A stretch of DNA of 64,000 nucleotides from Armatimonadota bacterium (GCA_018268375.1 JAFDWS010000009.1:29139-93138), one strand, 5' to 3'. Numbered from the stretch's first letter, positions 46,171 to 54,707 are shown. The notes: generated from the sequence alone by a model not told the origin. A program made the numbers and translations.

Positions 46171-46591
46171 CTCGTTGCGGAAGGGACTCGAAGCCCTCTT
46201 GGACCTCTATTCCGTCCCTTCTTCCAGAATCGACGTGCTAGTGACAACCGACGAGGCGATGAGAGCGTTGAACCGGGAGTACCGGGGCCAAGACGAGGCG
46301 ACCGATGTGTTGACCTTTCCTGGGCCGGACTGGGACGGAGCCCCCCTAGGCGACATTGCCGTCTCGCTCCCTTTCGCCCGCCGCGGTGCTGCGGCCAGGA
46401 GGGCTACACTGGGAGCCGAACTGGCGTGCCTGGGCATTCATGGCGGTCTCCACCTCCTTGGATTCGACGACGCCACGGAAGCGGGAAGGGCGGACATGGT
46501 GAGGCGGATGAACGAGGTGCTGGCAAAGATGGGGCTGCCGACCGACGAGTCCTGGGCTAGCCAGGAGCACCTTGCGGAGGGCCGCTCGTAG
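46121..46591 (+). CDS. ybeY: Endoribonuclease YbeY
   Basis: The 156-residue UPF0054 protein matures 16S rRNA 3' ends and takes part in ribosome quality control. The motif HGGLHLLGFDD (residues 107-117) matches H-G-x-L-H-L-x-G-Y-D-H except that the third zinc ligand His is Asp (D117). The RGQDEATDVLTFP block is conserved. The ATG at 46121 has GAGG directly before it, and GGAGG further up, and overlaps the HD gene by 50 bases. Its stop overlaps the next GTG (TAGTG). Confidence 0.93.
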   Translation: MHRITIRNESGTRTRLSSLRKGLEALLDLYSVPSSRIDVLVTTDEAMRALNREYRGQDEATDVLTFPGPDWDGAPLGDIAVSLPFARRGAAARRATLGAELACLGIHGGLHLLGFDDATEAGRADMVRRMNEVLAKMGLPTDESWASQEHLAEGRS

Positions 46592-47301
46592 TGGCCTCGC
46601 GCGACATCATCGGCCCGTTCCGCGTCGCATTCGAAGGCATCATCCACACGTTCCGCACTCAGCGGCACATGAGGATCCACCTCTATGTGACGATGATCGT
46701 CATCCTTGGCGCCCTCATCTTGAACCTCAGGTTCCGCGAAATCCTCGTCCTGATGTTCATCATCACCTTCGTCCTCGTCGCGGAGATGTTCAACAGCGCG
46801 ATCGAGGCGACGGTGGACCTTGTCAGCCCCAATTACCACCCCCTTGCCAAGTACGCGAAGGACATCAGCGCGGGCGCGGTGCTGATCGCCACGATCATGG
46901 CGATCATCGTGGGCTCCATGATTGCTGTCGGTGACGATCAGTGGGAGCGAATTCGCATCAGCCTCACTTCGGAGAGCATTGGGGCCCCGGTATGGATCCG
47001 GATCATTGCGGGAGCCTTCCTTGTCTTTGTCGTCGTGATCGTGGGCAAGGGGCTTGGCAAGCACGGGTCGGTGACTCAGGGCGGACTTGTGAGCGGCCAT
47101 GCTGCGTATGCCTTCTTTGCCGCGACCGCCGTCTATTGTCTGGCCGACAACGTGACGGTCTCGGCCATTGCCGTGCTCTTGGCGTGTCTGGTCGCTCAAA
47201 GCCGATGGGAGGCAAAGATCCACTCGGTCTTTGAGCTCACGCTCGGGGCGACCGTGGGCGTCATCCTCGGACTCTTGCTTTTTGGGATCAGCCCGAAGTG
47301 A
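46591..47301 (+). CDS. Diacylglycerol/undecaprenol kinase fused to a PAP2-like phosphatase
   Basis: The N-terminal ~120 residues are a DgkA-type kinase: FRVAFEGIIHTFRTQRHMRIH, and EMFNSAIEATVDLVSP.YHPLAKYAKDISAGAVL with the catalytic Glu. The C-terminal ~110 residues show PAP2 features (GLVSGHAAYAFF and QSRWEAKIHSVFELTLGATVG). A lipid kinase and a lipid phosphatase in one chain could balance undecaprenol/undecaprenyl phosphate or recycle diacylglycerol. The first PAP2 motif (KX6RP) is not clear. GTG start, overlapping ybeY by one base. Confidence 0.88.
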   Translation: MASRDIIGPFRVAFEGIIHTFRTQRHMRIHLYVTMIVILGALILNLRFREILVLMFIITFVLVAEMFNSAIEATVDLVSPNYHPLAKYAKDISAGAVLIATIMAIIVGSMIAVGDDQWERIRISLTSESIGAPVWIRIIAGAFLVFVVVIVGKGLGKHGSVTQGGLVSGHAAYAFFAATAVYCLADNVTVSAIAVLLACLVAQSRWEAKIHSVFELTLGATVGVILGLLLFGISPK

Positions 47302-47408
47302 CGCGGTGAAGGGAATCCACAGGGCACGCTCCGGCGTAGGACATGCTATGGGTTCCGCCGCGCGGCTCGTTCACGGCCTCCAGAGAGGTGCCGATTCAGC
47401 CGACAGTG

Positions 47409-47414
47409 TACAAT
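47409..47414 (+). promoter_or_regulatory. -10 element upstream of the small ORF and CBS gene
   Basis: TACAAT, 26 bases before the ATG at 47441. It gives a short leader without an evident Shine-Dalgarno sequence and suggests that this gene pair is transcribed separately from ybeY-dgkA. Confidence 0.5.
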
Positions 47415-47440
47415 TGAGTGGGCAGGTTTGGTGCCAAGTG

Positions 47441-47530
47441 ATGATCGACGCAGATAAGCGACGGGCACATGACCGGCTGGCGCGGGAGACGGCCAGACTC
47501 AAAGCAACCCTGTTCTCCGCTAACGTATGA
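47441..47530 (+). CDS. 29-residue small protein, coupled to the CBS-domain gene
   Basis: ATG at 47441 starts a frame of 29 codons encoding a basic, amphipathic helix (MIDADKRRAHDRLARETARLK, then a short hydrophobic end). Its stop overlaps the start of the next gene (ATGA at 47527-47530). It could be a leader peptide that couples translation or a functional small protein. No homologue is known to me. Confidence 0.5.
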   Translation: MIDADKRRAHDRLARETARLKATLFSANV

Positions 47531-49002
47531 GCGAACCATCAGAACGTAGTCGGCGGAAACCGCCGGCCAGGCGTCATGCCGGTTCCGCGGTTTCTGGTCT
47601 CATAGGGGTCGTTCTCTTCCTAACGCCTGCCTTCGTCCTGACCCAGGGCCTGGCCCAGACTTCGCCCCGCACCGTCGTCGGACTGGAGCTCGTCGTCGCG
47701 ATCCTCGCCGTCATCTTGTTGAACGGTGTGTTCGTGGCAGGAGAGACCGCCATCGAGCTCGTCAGGGCTTCTCACGTCAAGCAGTTCGCAACGGACGAAA
47801 AGAAGTCACGGATGCTTCAAGACATCCTTTTGCACAAGCCCGTGCTCGTCGCGGCGTGCTTTTTGGGATCGCAGACCATGCGCGCGTGGCTCGTTCTGCT
47901 TTCCGTTCCGTTCGCAATGGAACTCGCGCCGTGGGTGACCGCCAACGTCCATATCCAGGACGGGTGGCCCAGCGTCCTCGTCGCCGGCTTCGCGGTCGGT
48001 ATTCCGGTTGTTGCCCTCAACGTCATCCTCGCCGAGCTTGTTCCGAGAACCTATGCCGCATCGGATCCAGCCAAGGCCGCCCTGCGCTCATACGGTTTCG
48101 TCAAGGTTTTCGCGGCGGTTTTCAAGCCCGTCACGACCGCCTTCATGGCGGTCGGCAGCTTGCTGACGCGCTCGTTTGGGGCTAAGGCCTCCTTCAGCGT
48201 CCTGAACCAGGCTGAAGAAGAGATCAAGGAGCGCTTGGAGCAAGCGGTCGAGACACAAGAAATCGAAGAGGAGGAGAAGCAGATGCTCCACTCCGTCTTC
48301 GAGTTCGGAGACACCGTAGCCCGCGAAGTCATGACCCCTCGCGTCGACATGGACTCCGTCCCGGTGACCGACTCGCTCCAAGACGTTGCGAAGATCGTGG
48401 AGGAGACCGGCCACTCCCGGCTGCCTGTCACGGAGGGCAGCGACGACATCATCCTCGGAATCGTCCACGCGAAGGACGTCCTTTCAGAGATCGCCAGGAA
48501 GAACGAGGCGGCGCCTTTGCGGGCGATCATGCGGCCTGCAATCTTTGTCCCAGAGAACAAGAACCTCCACGACCTGCTTCACGAGATGCGCGCGTCTCGG
48601 GCGCAGATGGTGATCGTCCAAGACGAGTTCGGCGGGACTGCCGGCGTCGTCACAATCGAGGACATTGTCGAAGAAGTGGTCGGAGAAATCGTTGACGAAT
48701 ACGACCGCGAAGAGCAGAGCATCGTTAAGGACGGCGACTCTTTTCACATTGGCGGCAAGCTCAATATTTACGACGTGAACGAGGAGATTGGCACCGACTT
48801 CGCCAGCGATGAGTTCGACACGATCGGAGGGTTTGTCTTCGGGCTCTTTGGACGCCAGCCGGACCAGGGCGATAGCGTCACTGCGGATGGCTATCGCTTT
48901 ACGATCGAAGAGACCGACGGCAGAAGGATCATGGCGATCCGCCTAGAGCGACTGCCCGAGGAGAGTCCTCTCGAGGGCCTCTTGTCGGAACCCGCCGGCT
49001 AG
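47527..49002 (+). CDS. CNNM/CorC-HlyC type membrane protein with CBS domains
   Basis: The 491-residue hemolysin-family protein has a DUF21/CNNM membrane domain (residues ~20-205, with GVFVAGETAIELVRASHV), paired CBS domains (~265-385, REVMTPRVDMDSVPV, GHSRLPVTEG, FGGTAGVVTIEDIVEEVVGEI), and a CorC/HlyC C-terminal domain (~400-480). These proteins are linked to Mg2+/Co2+ transport. The N-terminus has a basic stretch before TM1. Location after ybeY and dgkA is the usual one for this family. Confidence 0.93.
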   Translation: MSEPSERSRRKPPARRHAGSAVSGLIGVVLFLTPAFVLTQGLAQTSPRTVVGLELVVAILAVILLNGVFVAGETAIELVRASHVKQFATDEKKSRMLQDILLHKPVLVAACFLGSQTMRAWLVLLSVPFAMELAPWVTANVHIQDGWPSVLVAGFAVGIPVVALNVILAELVPRTYAASDPAKAALRSYGFVKVFAAVFKPVTTAFMAVGSLLTRSFGAKASFSVLNQAEEEIKERLEQAVETQEIEEEEKQMLHSVFEFGDTVAREVMTPRVDMDSVPVTDSLQDVAKIVEETGHSRLPVTEGSDDIILGIVHAKDVLSEIARKNEAAPLRAIMRPAIFVPENKNLHDLLHEMRASRAQMVIVQDEFGGTAGVVTIEDIVEEVVGEIVDEYDREEQSIVKDGDSFHIGGKLNIYDVNEEIGTDFASDEFDTIGGFVFGLFGRQPDQGDSVTADGYRFTIEETDGRRIMAIRLERLPEESPLEGLLSEPAG

Positions 49003-49655
49003 TGCCCACACCTGGACTCCGCCAACGCCTCCAGGCGGTGGAGCTCGGACTGCAGCTTGAGCCTCACTTCCTCGACGACTTCGTCTGAAGCGTCTTGGGG
49101 GAGGGAGATGGGATCCCCAAAGATCATCAAGCACCGGGCGAAAAGCTTCGGCACCATGTAGCGGTCCCACGTCTTGATCTGGATCCGGCGGTTGGCGGAC
49201 ACCCCGACTGGCACGAGCAACGCGCCGGACTTCTTGGCCATGAGCATGATCCCGCCCTGGACGACCCCGCTCGGGCCTCGGGGGCCATCGGGTGTGAACG
49301 CCATGACTGCTCCTTGTTTCAGAACGTCGATGGACGCGATCGCGGCCTTGACGCCGCCGCGGCCGGTCGAGCCTCGAATCGTCTTAAAGCCAAAGCCCTT
49401 GAAGATGGCGTCCTGCATGTCGCCGTCCTTGCTGTGGCTGATGATTGTCCAGAGCCCCTTGCCCCGGAAGAACGCGGCCGCGACGAAAGTGCGGCCGTGC
49501 CATCCCGCATAGATCTTGCCGCCAGGCAGGCTCTCGACCGGTTCGTAGCCCTCCGCTTTGATTCTCCAGGTCGCGCTGAGGATCCTGGCCACGAAGTACA
49601 CGAGAGGGCTGAGGACATAAGGGCGGACGTTGCGCCACCGCTGCTTGAGGGTCAA
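48999..49655 (-). CDS. DUF374 lysophospholipid acyltransferase-like protein
   Basis: The 218-residue protein belongs to the LPLAT/AGPAT superfamily, DUF374 branch. It has WHGRTFVAAAFF (the catalytic His region; HX4D is reduced as in this branch), RGSTGRGGVKA, and AFTPDGPRGPSGVV, the signature of the family. It probably transfers an acyl group onto a lipid or lipid A precursor at the membrane. TTG start overlapping the rhomboid gene's stop (TTGA). Its 3' end overlaps the CBS gene by four bases. Confidence 0.88.
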   Translation of the reverse strand: MTLKQRWRNVRPYVLSPLVYFVARILSATWRIKAEGYEPVESLPGGKIYAGWHGRTFVAAAFFRGKGLWTIISHSKDGDMQDAIFKGFGFKTIRGSTGRGGVKAAIASIDVLKQGAVMAFTPDGPRGPSGVVQGGIMLMAKKSGALLVPVGVSANRRIQIKTWDRYMVPKLFARCLMIFGDPISLPQDASDEVVEEVRLKLQSELHRLEALAESRCGH

Positions 49656-50758
49656 CGGATGAGCCCCTTCTGCCGGGCGATTTCGGTGGCTGCGTGCAAC
49701 GCGTGCTTCGTCTGGAGCTGTTCAAGGTACGGTTCGCGGTCCTCGCCCTCGGTCATTTGGACGAGGGCAAGGAGCGCATCCGCTTGCTGAGCCTCGCACC
49801 CGGGATCCTCCGCCACGCTTCGGGCAAGACGTTTGGCGAGTTCTGGCTGGCCCGTGCGGTGCGCCTCGGCCAACCTGAGGCGCTCGATCCCCGACAACCG
49901 GCCCCAGGCCCCGTTCGCCCTCAGGTCTTCCAGGACGCTTGGCTGAGAGGCAGGCGCGACCGCCGCGAGGAGACGCAAGAGCACATCGGTCTCCTTGTCC
50001 CGCTCTCCCATCTGATGGAGGGCGGTGGCCATCTCGCGAAGCGCCCGCTGGTCTGTGGGATGCTGCTCAAGGTGCCGCTCGGCCGCTTGGAGCAACGCAG
50101 CCGGCCCACGTCCGCTCATCTCTTGCATCACCTCGTGGCCCTGCTGCAACGAAGCTTGCTGCGGGGCCTTGAAGACGATGCTCAGAAGCAGCCCAGCCCC
50201 AAAGCCAGCGAGATGAGTCCAAAATGCGGGCCCTCCCGGGAGCTGTCCGCCAAAACGCACGAACGCTCCGAGTGCCTGGATACCGACCCAAAGCAAGGTG
50301 ACAGCTCCGACCGTCACATGGACTCGTGGCGCCAAGGGCACTTTCCGCCCCATGAACCGCACGGCGCAATAGCCCGCGCACCCGGCAATAGCTCCGCTCG
50401 CCCCCAGAAGCGGCGCACTCCCGCCGATGGCCTTCATGATCGCCCAGTGAGCAAGCGTGCCGGCAAAACCGCCTCCGAAGTAGACCGTCAGGTACGCCAG
50501 TCTCCCTGCAACGGCTTCCACTTTAGGCCCAACCGCCGCAAGGAACACCATGTTGCCCAACAAGTGGATGAGGTTGGCGTGGAGGAAGAGGCTTGCCAGC
50601 GCTGTCGGCAACGACGGACGGGCGGGGTCGAAGGAGAGCCCTGCCACCAACTCAGGATCCAAGGTGCCTGCCAGGGCGGTAAGCAAGTTCAAAGTGATCA
50701 AACCCAGAGTGGCCCAGGGAACCTGTTGCTTCTTCGAAACTACAGGACTTGGTTCCAT
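49652..50758 (-). CDS. Rhomboid-family intramembrane serine protease with TPR-like tail
   Basis: The 368-residue protein starts at ATG 50758 (GTG two codons upstream is possible). The rhomboid core (residues ~15-200) has HLLGNMVFL, GASGAIAGC with the nucleophile Ser, and the catalytic His in FWTHLAGFGAG. The soluble C-terminal ~160 residues are helical and repeat-like (AAERHLEQHPTDQRALREMATALHQ), resembling TPRs. Rhomboids cleave membrane proteins within or near the bilayer; the tail may recruit substrates. It overlaps the DUF374 gene and follows yebC by 22 bases. Confidence 0.9.
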   Translation of the reverse strand: MEPSPVVSKKQQVPWATLGLITLNLLTALAGTLDPELVAGLSFDPARPSLPTALASLFLHANLIHLLGNMVFLAAVGPKVEAVAGRLAYLTVYFGGGFAGTLAHWAIMKAIGGSAPLLGASGAIAGCAGYCAVRFMGRKVPLAPRVHVTVGAVTLLWVGIQALGAFVRFGGQLPGGPAFWTHLAGFGAGLLLSIVFKAPQQASLQQGHEVMQEMSGRGPAALLQAAERHLEQHPTDQRALREMATALHQMGERDKETDVLLRLLAAVAPASQPSVLEDLRANGAWGRLSGIERLRLAEAHRTGQPELAKRLARSVAEDPGCEAQQADALLALVQMTEGEDREPYLEQLQTKHALHAATEIARQKGLIR

Positions 50759-50780
50759 GGGCACAGCACGGGAGGACCGC

Positions 50781-51524
50781 TCAGGCCTCGGCGAACATCT
50801 CTTCAGGGATCTCGACGTTGACGAACGTCTCTCGAACGTCGTCGAGGTCGTCGAGGGCCTCGATCAAGCGGATGATTTTGGGGAAGTCACTGTCGTCTGG
50901 GGAGGCAAGGTTGGTCGGCACCCGGGTCAGGCCCACTTCATGGGTGGTGATGCCTTGGGCCTTGAGGGCGTCGTTGCAGGCGTGAAGGCTGGCGACAGGC
51001 GTGTAGATGGTGTAGACCTCCTCGTCGGTCTGGACGTCGTCGGCACCGGCATCGAGGGCAGCGAGAGTGAGAGTCTCTTCGTCCGCGTCCCCACGGTTGA
51101 CGACGATCTGGCCACAGGCCTTGAACTGCCAGGACTGGCTGCCGTTCTCTCCGAGGGCTCCCCCATGCTTCGTGAAAGCGTGTCGAAGCTCGCCGACGGT
51201 GCGGTTGCGGTTGTCGCTGTAAACGTCGACGAGCACCGCGATTCCTCCTGGACCGGTGCCTTCGTAGAGGATTTCCTCGTAGTTCGTTCCTTCGCCGCCG
51301 CCGCTGCCCTTGGCGATCGCGCGCTCGATGTTCTCTCGCGGCACCGAGCTCTCCTTGGCCCGTTCGATGGCGAGGCGTAGCCGAGCGTTGCCGTCCGGGT
51401 CTCCTCCGCCCATTTTGGCCGCGACGATGATCTCACGGGCGAGCTTGGTGAAGAGCTTGCCGCGGATCGCGTCCTGCTTGCCTTTGCGGAGCCGGATGTT
51501 CTTCCACTTGGAATGGCCTGCCAT
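50781..51524 (-). CDS. yebC: YebC/PmpR family protein
   Basis: The 247-residue protein has the family start MAGHSKWKNIRLRKGKQDA, GGGDPDGNARLRLAIERAKE, NIERAIAKGSG and YEGTGPGGIAVLVDVYSDN. The family is annotated as transcriptional regulators; recent work places YebC-like proteins in relief of ribosome stalling at proline-rich sequences. Length is normal. In many bacteria it is near ruvC, which is not the case here; it precedes the rhomboid. Confidence 0.96.
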   Translation of the reverse strand: MAGHSKWKNIRLRKGKQDAIRGKLFTKLAREIIVAAKMGGGDPDGNARLRLAIERAKESSVPRENIERAIAKGSGGGEGTNYEEILYEGTGPGGIAVLVDVYSDNRNRTVGELRHAFTKHGGALGENGSQSWQFKACGQIVVNRGDADEETLTLAALDAGADDVQTDEEVYTIYTPVASLHACNDALKAQGITTHEVGLTRVPTNLASPDDSDFPKIIRLIEALDDLDDVRETFVNVEIPEEMFAEA

Positions 51525-51584
51525 ATAGGTTCATTTTGGCACAGCGCCACGGAGCGCAGACTTTAGTCCACGGAACCCTCGCCC

Positions 51585-52397
51585 TCACCCGCGCATGGTC
51601 CGCGGTCGGAACAGCCACGCCATCGTCCCACCGACTCCAGCCAGGGTCAAGAGCAGGAGGTACGCCGTCGTTGGCCACTTATAGGCCGTCACGATCACGC
51701 AGGACGTAATGAGGAGCCCTGTCGTCAAAATCCAACCCACGACCAAGCGGCCATAGACCCTGCCGCGCCGATCTGACCTGCGCGCGAGTTCGAGCAGGTA
51801 CGGCTTTTCGCATCCTACGCAAGCGAGCGGCCCAGGTGGATTCATGGTGCCGCACAAGGGGCATGCGACCGGCTCGAAGGCCTTCGGGTTCGTCGTTTCC
51901 GTCCTCCACCGGGCGACCATGTAGTCCTCGTTCCGGTAGAAGTCGCGTTGTGACCGCTGGCTCATCATGTCGCGGTCCGTGCCCAGCCCCGCCAAGGTGT
52001 TCTCTCCGAGCCCGATGGCATGGCCCTTCAGGCCACGGTCGAACAGGGCGCGGGCCAAGTCGAACCGGGCGGGAATGTTGTCGGGCCGGACGGACAGCTC
52101 GGCGTGGGCTTTCTCAAGTCGTGCAGTCTCCACCTCCCCCAGTTCGTGCGTCTCAAGGTAGGACTCGGCGAAGGGGAAGAAAGCCATCGTCACCACGAGG
52201 ACAATGGCTACAGGCAGGGCCATCTTCTGTTCGGGGTAGGTGATCGCCACGACATAGGCGATGACAAGAAGCGCGAGCGCACCCAGTCCGGGCAGAGCGG
52301 GCAAGTCGCCCGCCACCATTCGCTGGACGAGCCAGACGGCGCCAAACCCCACGATCGGGAGCATTCCCAGGGTGACGAGAAGGTTGACGGGATCCAT
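51585..52397 (-). CDS. Membrane protein with internal zinc ribbon and TPR-like segment
   Basis: The 270-residue protein has three N-terminal membrane segments (~5-90), a cytoplasmic helical section with a TPR-like RPDNIPARFDLARALFDRGLKGHAI, and a zinc ribbon C-PLC...C-VGC (residues ~190-208). Two further membrane segments follow near the C-terminus (WILTTGLLITSCVIVTAY, AYLLLLTLAGVGGTMAWLF). I do not recognise the family. It begins 38 bases after the small protein at 52436. Confidence 0.75.
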   Translation of the reverse strand: MDPVNLLVTLGMLPIVGFGAVWLVQRMVAGDLPALPGLGALALLVIAYVVAITYPEQKMALPVAIVLVVTMAFFPFAESYLETHELGEVETARLEKAHAELSVRPDNIPARFDLARALFDRGLKGHAIGLGENTLAGLGTDRDMMSQRSQRDFYRNEDYMVARWRTETTNPKAFEPVACPLCGTMNPPGPLACVGCEKPYLLELARRSDRRGRVYGRLVVGWILTTGLLITSCVIVTAYKWPTTAYLLLLTLAGVGGTMAWLFRPRTMRG

Positions 52398-52435
52398 CGC
52401 CGACGACTAGACGGGCATTGTGGGCCAGTGGTTCG

Positions 52436-52768
52436 TCAGGCCGGTTCGAGGTCTTCGGAACGGACTAGCAAGACATAGTGCGGAACGAACTCGAGCTCTT
52501 CCTTGGTGAGTTGCTTGCGGGCTTCTTCCGGGGCATCCTTGAGGAACCGGTCGGACATCTTCTTCGTGGCCTCTCGGTGCACATCCGCTGAGATCTTGGG
52601 AAGGATGTCCAAATCGACCTTGACGGCCACTTCGTTCGTGGTGTAGACGTTTTCAACGACTCCGGTCAGGCCCTGCATGTGCTCAAAGAAGCCATAGACC
52701 GTCTTGTCTTGCTCGGTCAGTGGCCGTTTGACGACTCGCACCCGATCGCCTTCTTTGAGTTTTGCCAT
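52436..52768 (-). CDS. Small KOW/SH3-like protein, unknown function
   Basis: The 110-residue soluble protein starts with LKEGDRVRVVKR, then MQGLTGVVENVYTTNEVAVKVDLD, a pattern like the beta-barrel of L21e/KOW-type proteins. A helical C-terminal half follows (HREATKKMSDRFLKDAPEEAR), ending in YVLLVRSEDLEPA. The role may be RNA or ribosome binding (inference from fold resemblance only). TATCCT lies seven bases before the ATG, so it appears to have its own leaderless promoter. Confidence 0.75.
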   Translation of the reverse strand: MAKLKEGDRVRVVKRPLTEQDKTVYGFFEHMQGLTGVVENVYTTNEVAVKVDLDILPKISADVHREATKKMSDRFLKDAPEEARKQLTKEELEFVPHYVLLVRSEDLEPA

Positions 52769-52775
52769 GGGCTCA

Positions 52776-52781
52776 AGGATA
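52776..52781 (-). promoter_or_regulatory. -10 element of a putative leaderless promoter
   Basis: TATCCT on the minus strand ends seven bases before the ATG at 52768. Confidence 0.5.
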
Positions 52782-52850
52782 CCTGGGCTCAGCGCCGACC
52801 AAGCGGGTGCCAGGGCGCCCTCGGTCGACCGATCGGCACGAGAAGAAGAC

Positions 52851-54167
52851 TCAGTCCTCCCGTCCCTTCTTTCGGCTTTGGCGGCGCTCGTTCATCTTGG
52901 CCTCGTGCCCTCGTTCGCTCGGCTCGTAATACGGGGTGTCGTACTCGCCCTCGGGCAAGTAGCGCTCCTCCACCCATGCGCCCTCGAAGTCGTGGGGGTA
53001 CTGATATCCCTTTCCGTGGCCGAATTCTTCCATCCCTTTAGTCGGGGCGTTCCTGAGGTGCATCGGGATCGGGGCGAGGGGCCTCGACTCAGCATCGGCA
53101 AGGGCCTTTTCGATCGCCAGGTAGGAGCGGTTGGACTTTGGCGCTTCGGCAAGGAAGGTCGTGACCTGGGCGAGGGTGATGCGGCTCTCTGGCATCCCGA
53201 GCATGCTCACTGCTTGGAGGCCGGCGGCAGCAACGACGATTCCCATCGGTTCGGCATTGCCGATGTCCTCGCTGGCGAGCACAAGGAGCCGGCGCATGAT
53301 GAAGCGCGGATCCTCGCCCGCCTGGATCATGCGCGCCAAGTAATGCAGGGCGGCATCGGAGTCTGAACCTCGGACGCTCTTGATGAAGGCTGAAATCGTA
53401 TCGTAGTGGTAGTCGCCTTGGCGGTCGTATCGCACGGCTTGGCGCTGAAGGACTTGCTCAACGGTATCGAGAGTGATCTCTCCACCCGATTCAGGCACGA
53501 GCAGGCTAGCCGACTCCAGCGCGTTCAAAGCAAGGCGCGCGTCCCCGTTAGCCATATGGACCAAGAACTGCTCGGCGTCTTCGGTCAACTTGAGGTGCCG
53601 CTCACCGAGCCCCCGCGCCTCGTCGGCGAGCGCACGGGACAGGAGCGTCCGGACATCCTCTGGCTCGAGCGGCTTGAGCGGTAGCACACGTGCCCGCGAC
53701 AGCAAAGCCGGGTTCAGAGCGAAGAACGGGTTCTCTGTCGTCGCCCCGACCAAGGACAGAACACCGTCTTCGAGATATCCCAAAAGGGAGTCCTGTTGAG
53801 ACTTGTTAAAGTGATGGATCTCGTCGAGGAGCAGAAGCGTCGGCTTGGTATAGAGGCGAAGCCGCTCCCGAGCTGCCTCGGCGATCTTCCTCACGTCGGC
53901 GACCCCTGCCGTGACGGCGCTCCTGACCTCCACCACCGCGCCGGCATGATGCCCAATGATGTGGGCTAAGGTCGTCTTTCCGCAGCCGGGCGGAGCCCAA
54001 AGAACGACAGAGCCAAGCTTGCCTTCCAGAATCGCCTTGCTGACGACCGACCCCGGTCCCAAGAGTTGCCCTTGCCCAACGAACTCGTCAAGGGTCCGGG
54101 GCCTCATCCGACTGGCAAGGGGCAACCCGACGTCTGTCTGAACCTGTGCGTCGAAGAGGTCGCCCAC
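52851..54167 (-). CDS. rarA: Replication-associated recombination protein A (AAA+ ATPase)
   Basis: The 438-residue MgsA/RarA/WRNIP1 homologue acts at stalled forks. It has RPRTLDEFVGQ, Walker A APPGCGKTTL, Walker B LLLDEIHHFN, sensor 1 GATTENPFF, sensor 2 region and the C-terminal tetramerisation/MgsA domain with KGYQYPHDFEGAW and YYEPSERG. Length is usual. GTG start six bases after nusB. It ends the accB-accC-nusB transcript. Confidence 0.95.
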   Translation of the reverse strand: MGDLFDAQVQTDVGLPLASRMRPRTLDEFVGQGQLLGPGSVVSKAILEGKLGSVVLWAPPGCGKTTLAHIIGHHAGAVVEVRSAVTAGVADVRKIAEAARERLRLYTKPTLLLLDEIHHFNKSQQDSLLGYLEDGVLSLVGATTENPFFALNPALLSRARVLPLKPLEPEDVRTLLSRALADEARGLGERHLKLTEDAEQFLVHMANGDARLALNALESASLLVPESGGEITLDTVEQVLQRQAVRYDRQGDYHYDTISAFIKSVRGSDSDAALHYLARMIQAGEDPRFIMRRLLVLASEDIGNAEPMGIVVAAAGLQAVSMLGMPESRITLAQVTTFLAEAPKSNRSYLAIEKALADAESRPLAPIPMHLRNAPTKGMEEFGHGKGYQYPHDFEGAWVEERYLPEGEYDTPYYEPSERGHEAKMNERRQSRKKGRED

Positions 54168-54173
54168 GATCCT

Positions 54174-54707
54174 CTAGCCCTCGGACTTGACCACCCAGGC
54201 GCTCTTCTTCTTGGGCCGAGGTTTATCAGTCGTCTTCTTCGAAGCCGCGACCGGTTTGGACGGCTCTGGCACCGGCTGCCAATTCTGCTTCGGGGACTGC
54301 TCGAGGACTTTGCCCAGAACCGCGTTGACGAACTTGCCGCTCTCTGCGGTGCCGTACAGCTTGGCGAGCGCGACGTATTCACTGATCGTCACTTTGGGCG
54401 GCACATCGGGCATCGACCAAAGCTCGCAGCACGCCATGCTCAGCAGGATCCGGTCTGTCATTGGGATTCTCTCGAGGGGCCAACTGCTCGCCAGGAACGG
54501 CTTGAAGTGCTCGGCCAAGGTCGCAAACCCCTCGACGACCGCCTCATAAAGGGCCTTACTGAACTCTTGGCCCCCGGCATCGAGGGGCTCTCCGACTTGG
54601 CCTGAAGAGAGGGCTTCTTCGGCGGCGGCATGGCCCACCACGGTGGCGTAGCCAGCTCTGAACGCGGCCTCTCGTGCAGCCCGGCGGGAGGAGGTGCCTT
54701 CACTCAC
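54174..54707 (-). CDS. nusB: Transcription antitermination factor NusB
   Basis: The GTG at 54707 gives 177 residues, overlapping accC by eight bases. SSRRAAREAAFRAGYA, PLERIPMTDRILLSMACCELWSMPDVPPKVTISEYVALAKLYGT and KFVNAVLGKVLE are NusB signatures; it binds boxA RNA with S10 during rRNA transcription. A basic Lys/Pro-rich C-terminal tail of about 35 residues is an extension beyond the usual ~140. accBC-nusB order is conserved in many bacteria, including Bacillus. Confidence 0.93.
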   Translation of the reverse strand: MSEGTSSRRAAREAAFRAGYATVVGHAAAEEALSSGQVGEPLDAGGQEFSKALYEAVVEGFATLAEHFKPFLASSWPLERIPMTDRILLSMACCELWSMPDVPPKVTISEYVALAKLYGTAESGKFVNAVLGKVLEQSPKQNWQPVPEPSKPVAASKKTTDKPRPKKKSAWVVKSEG

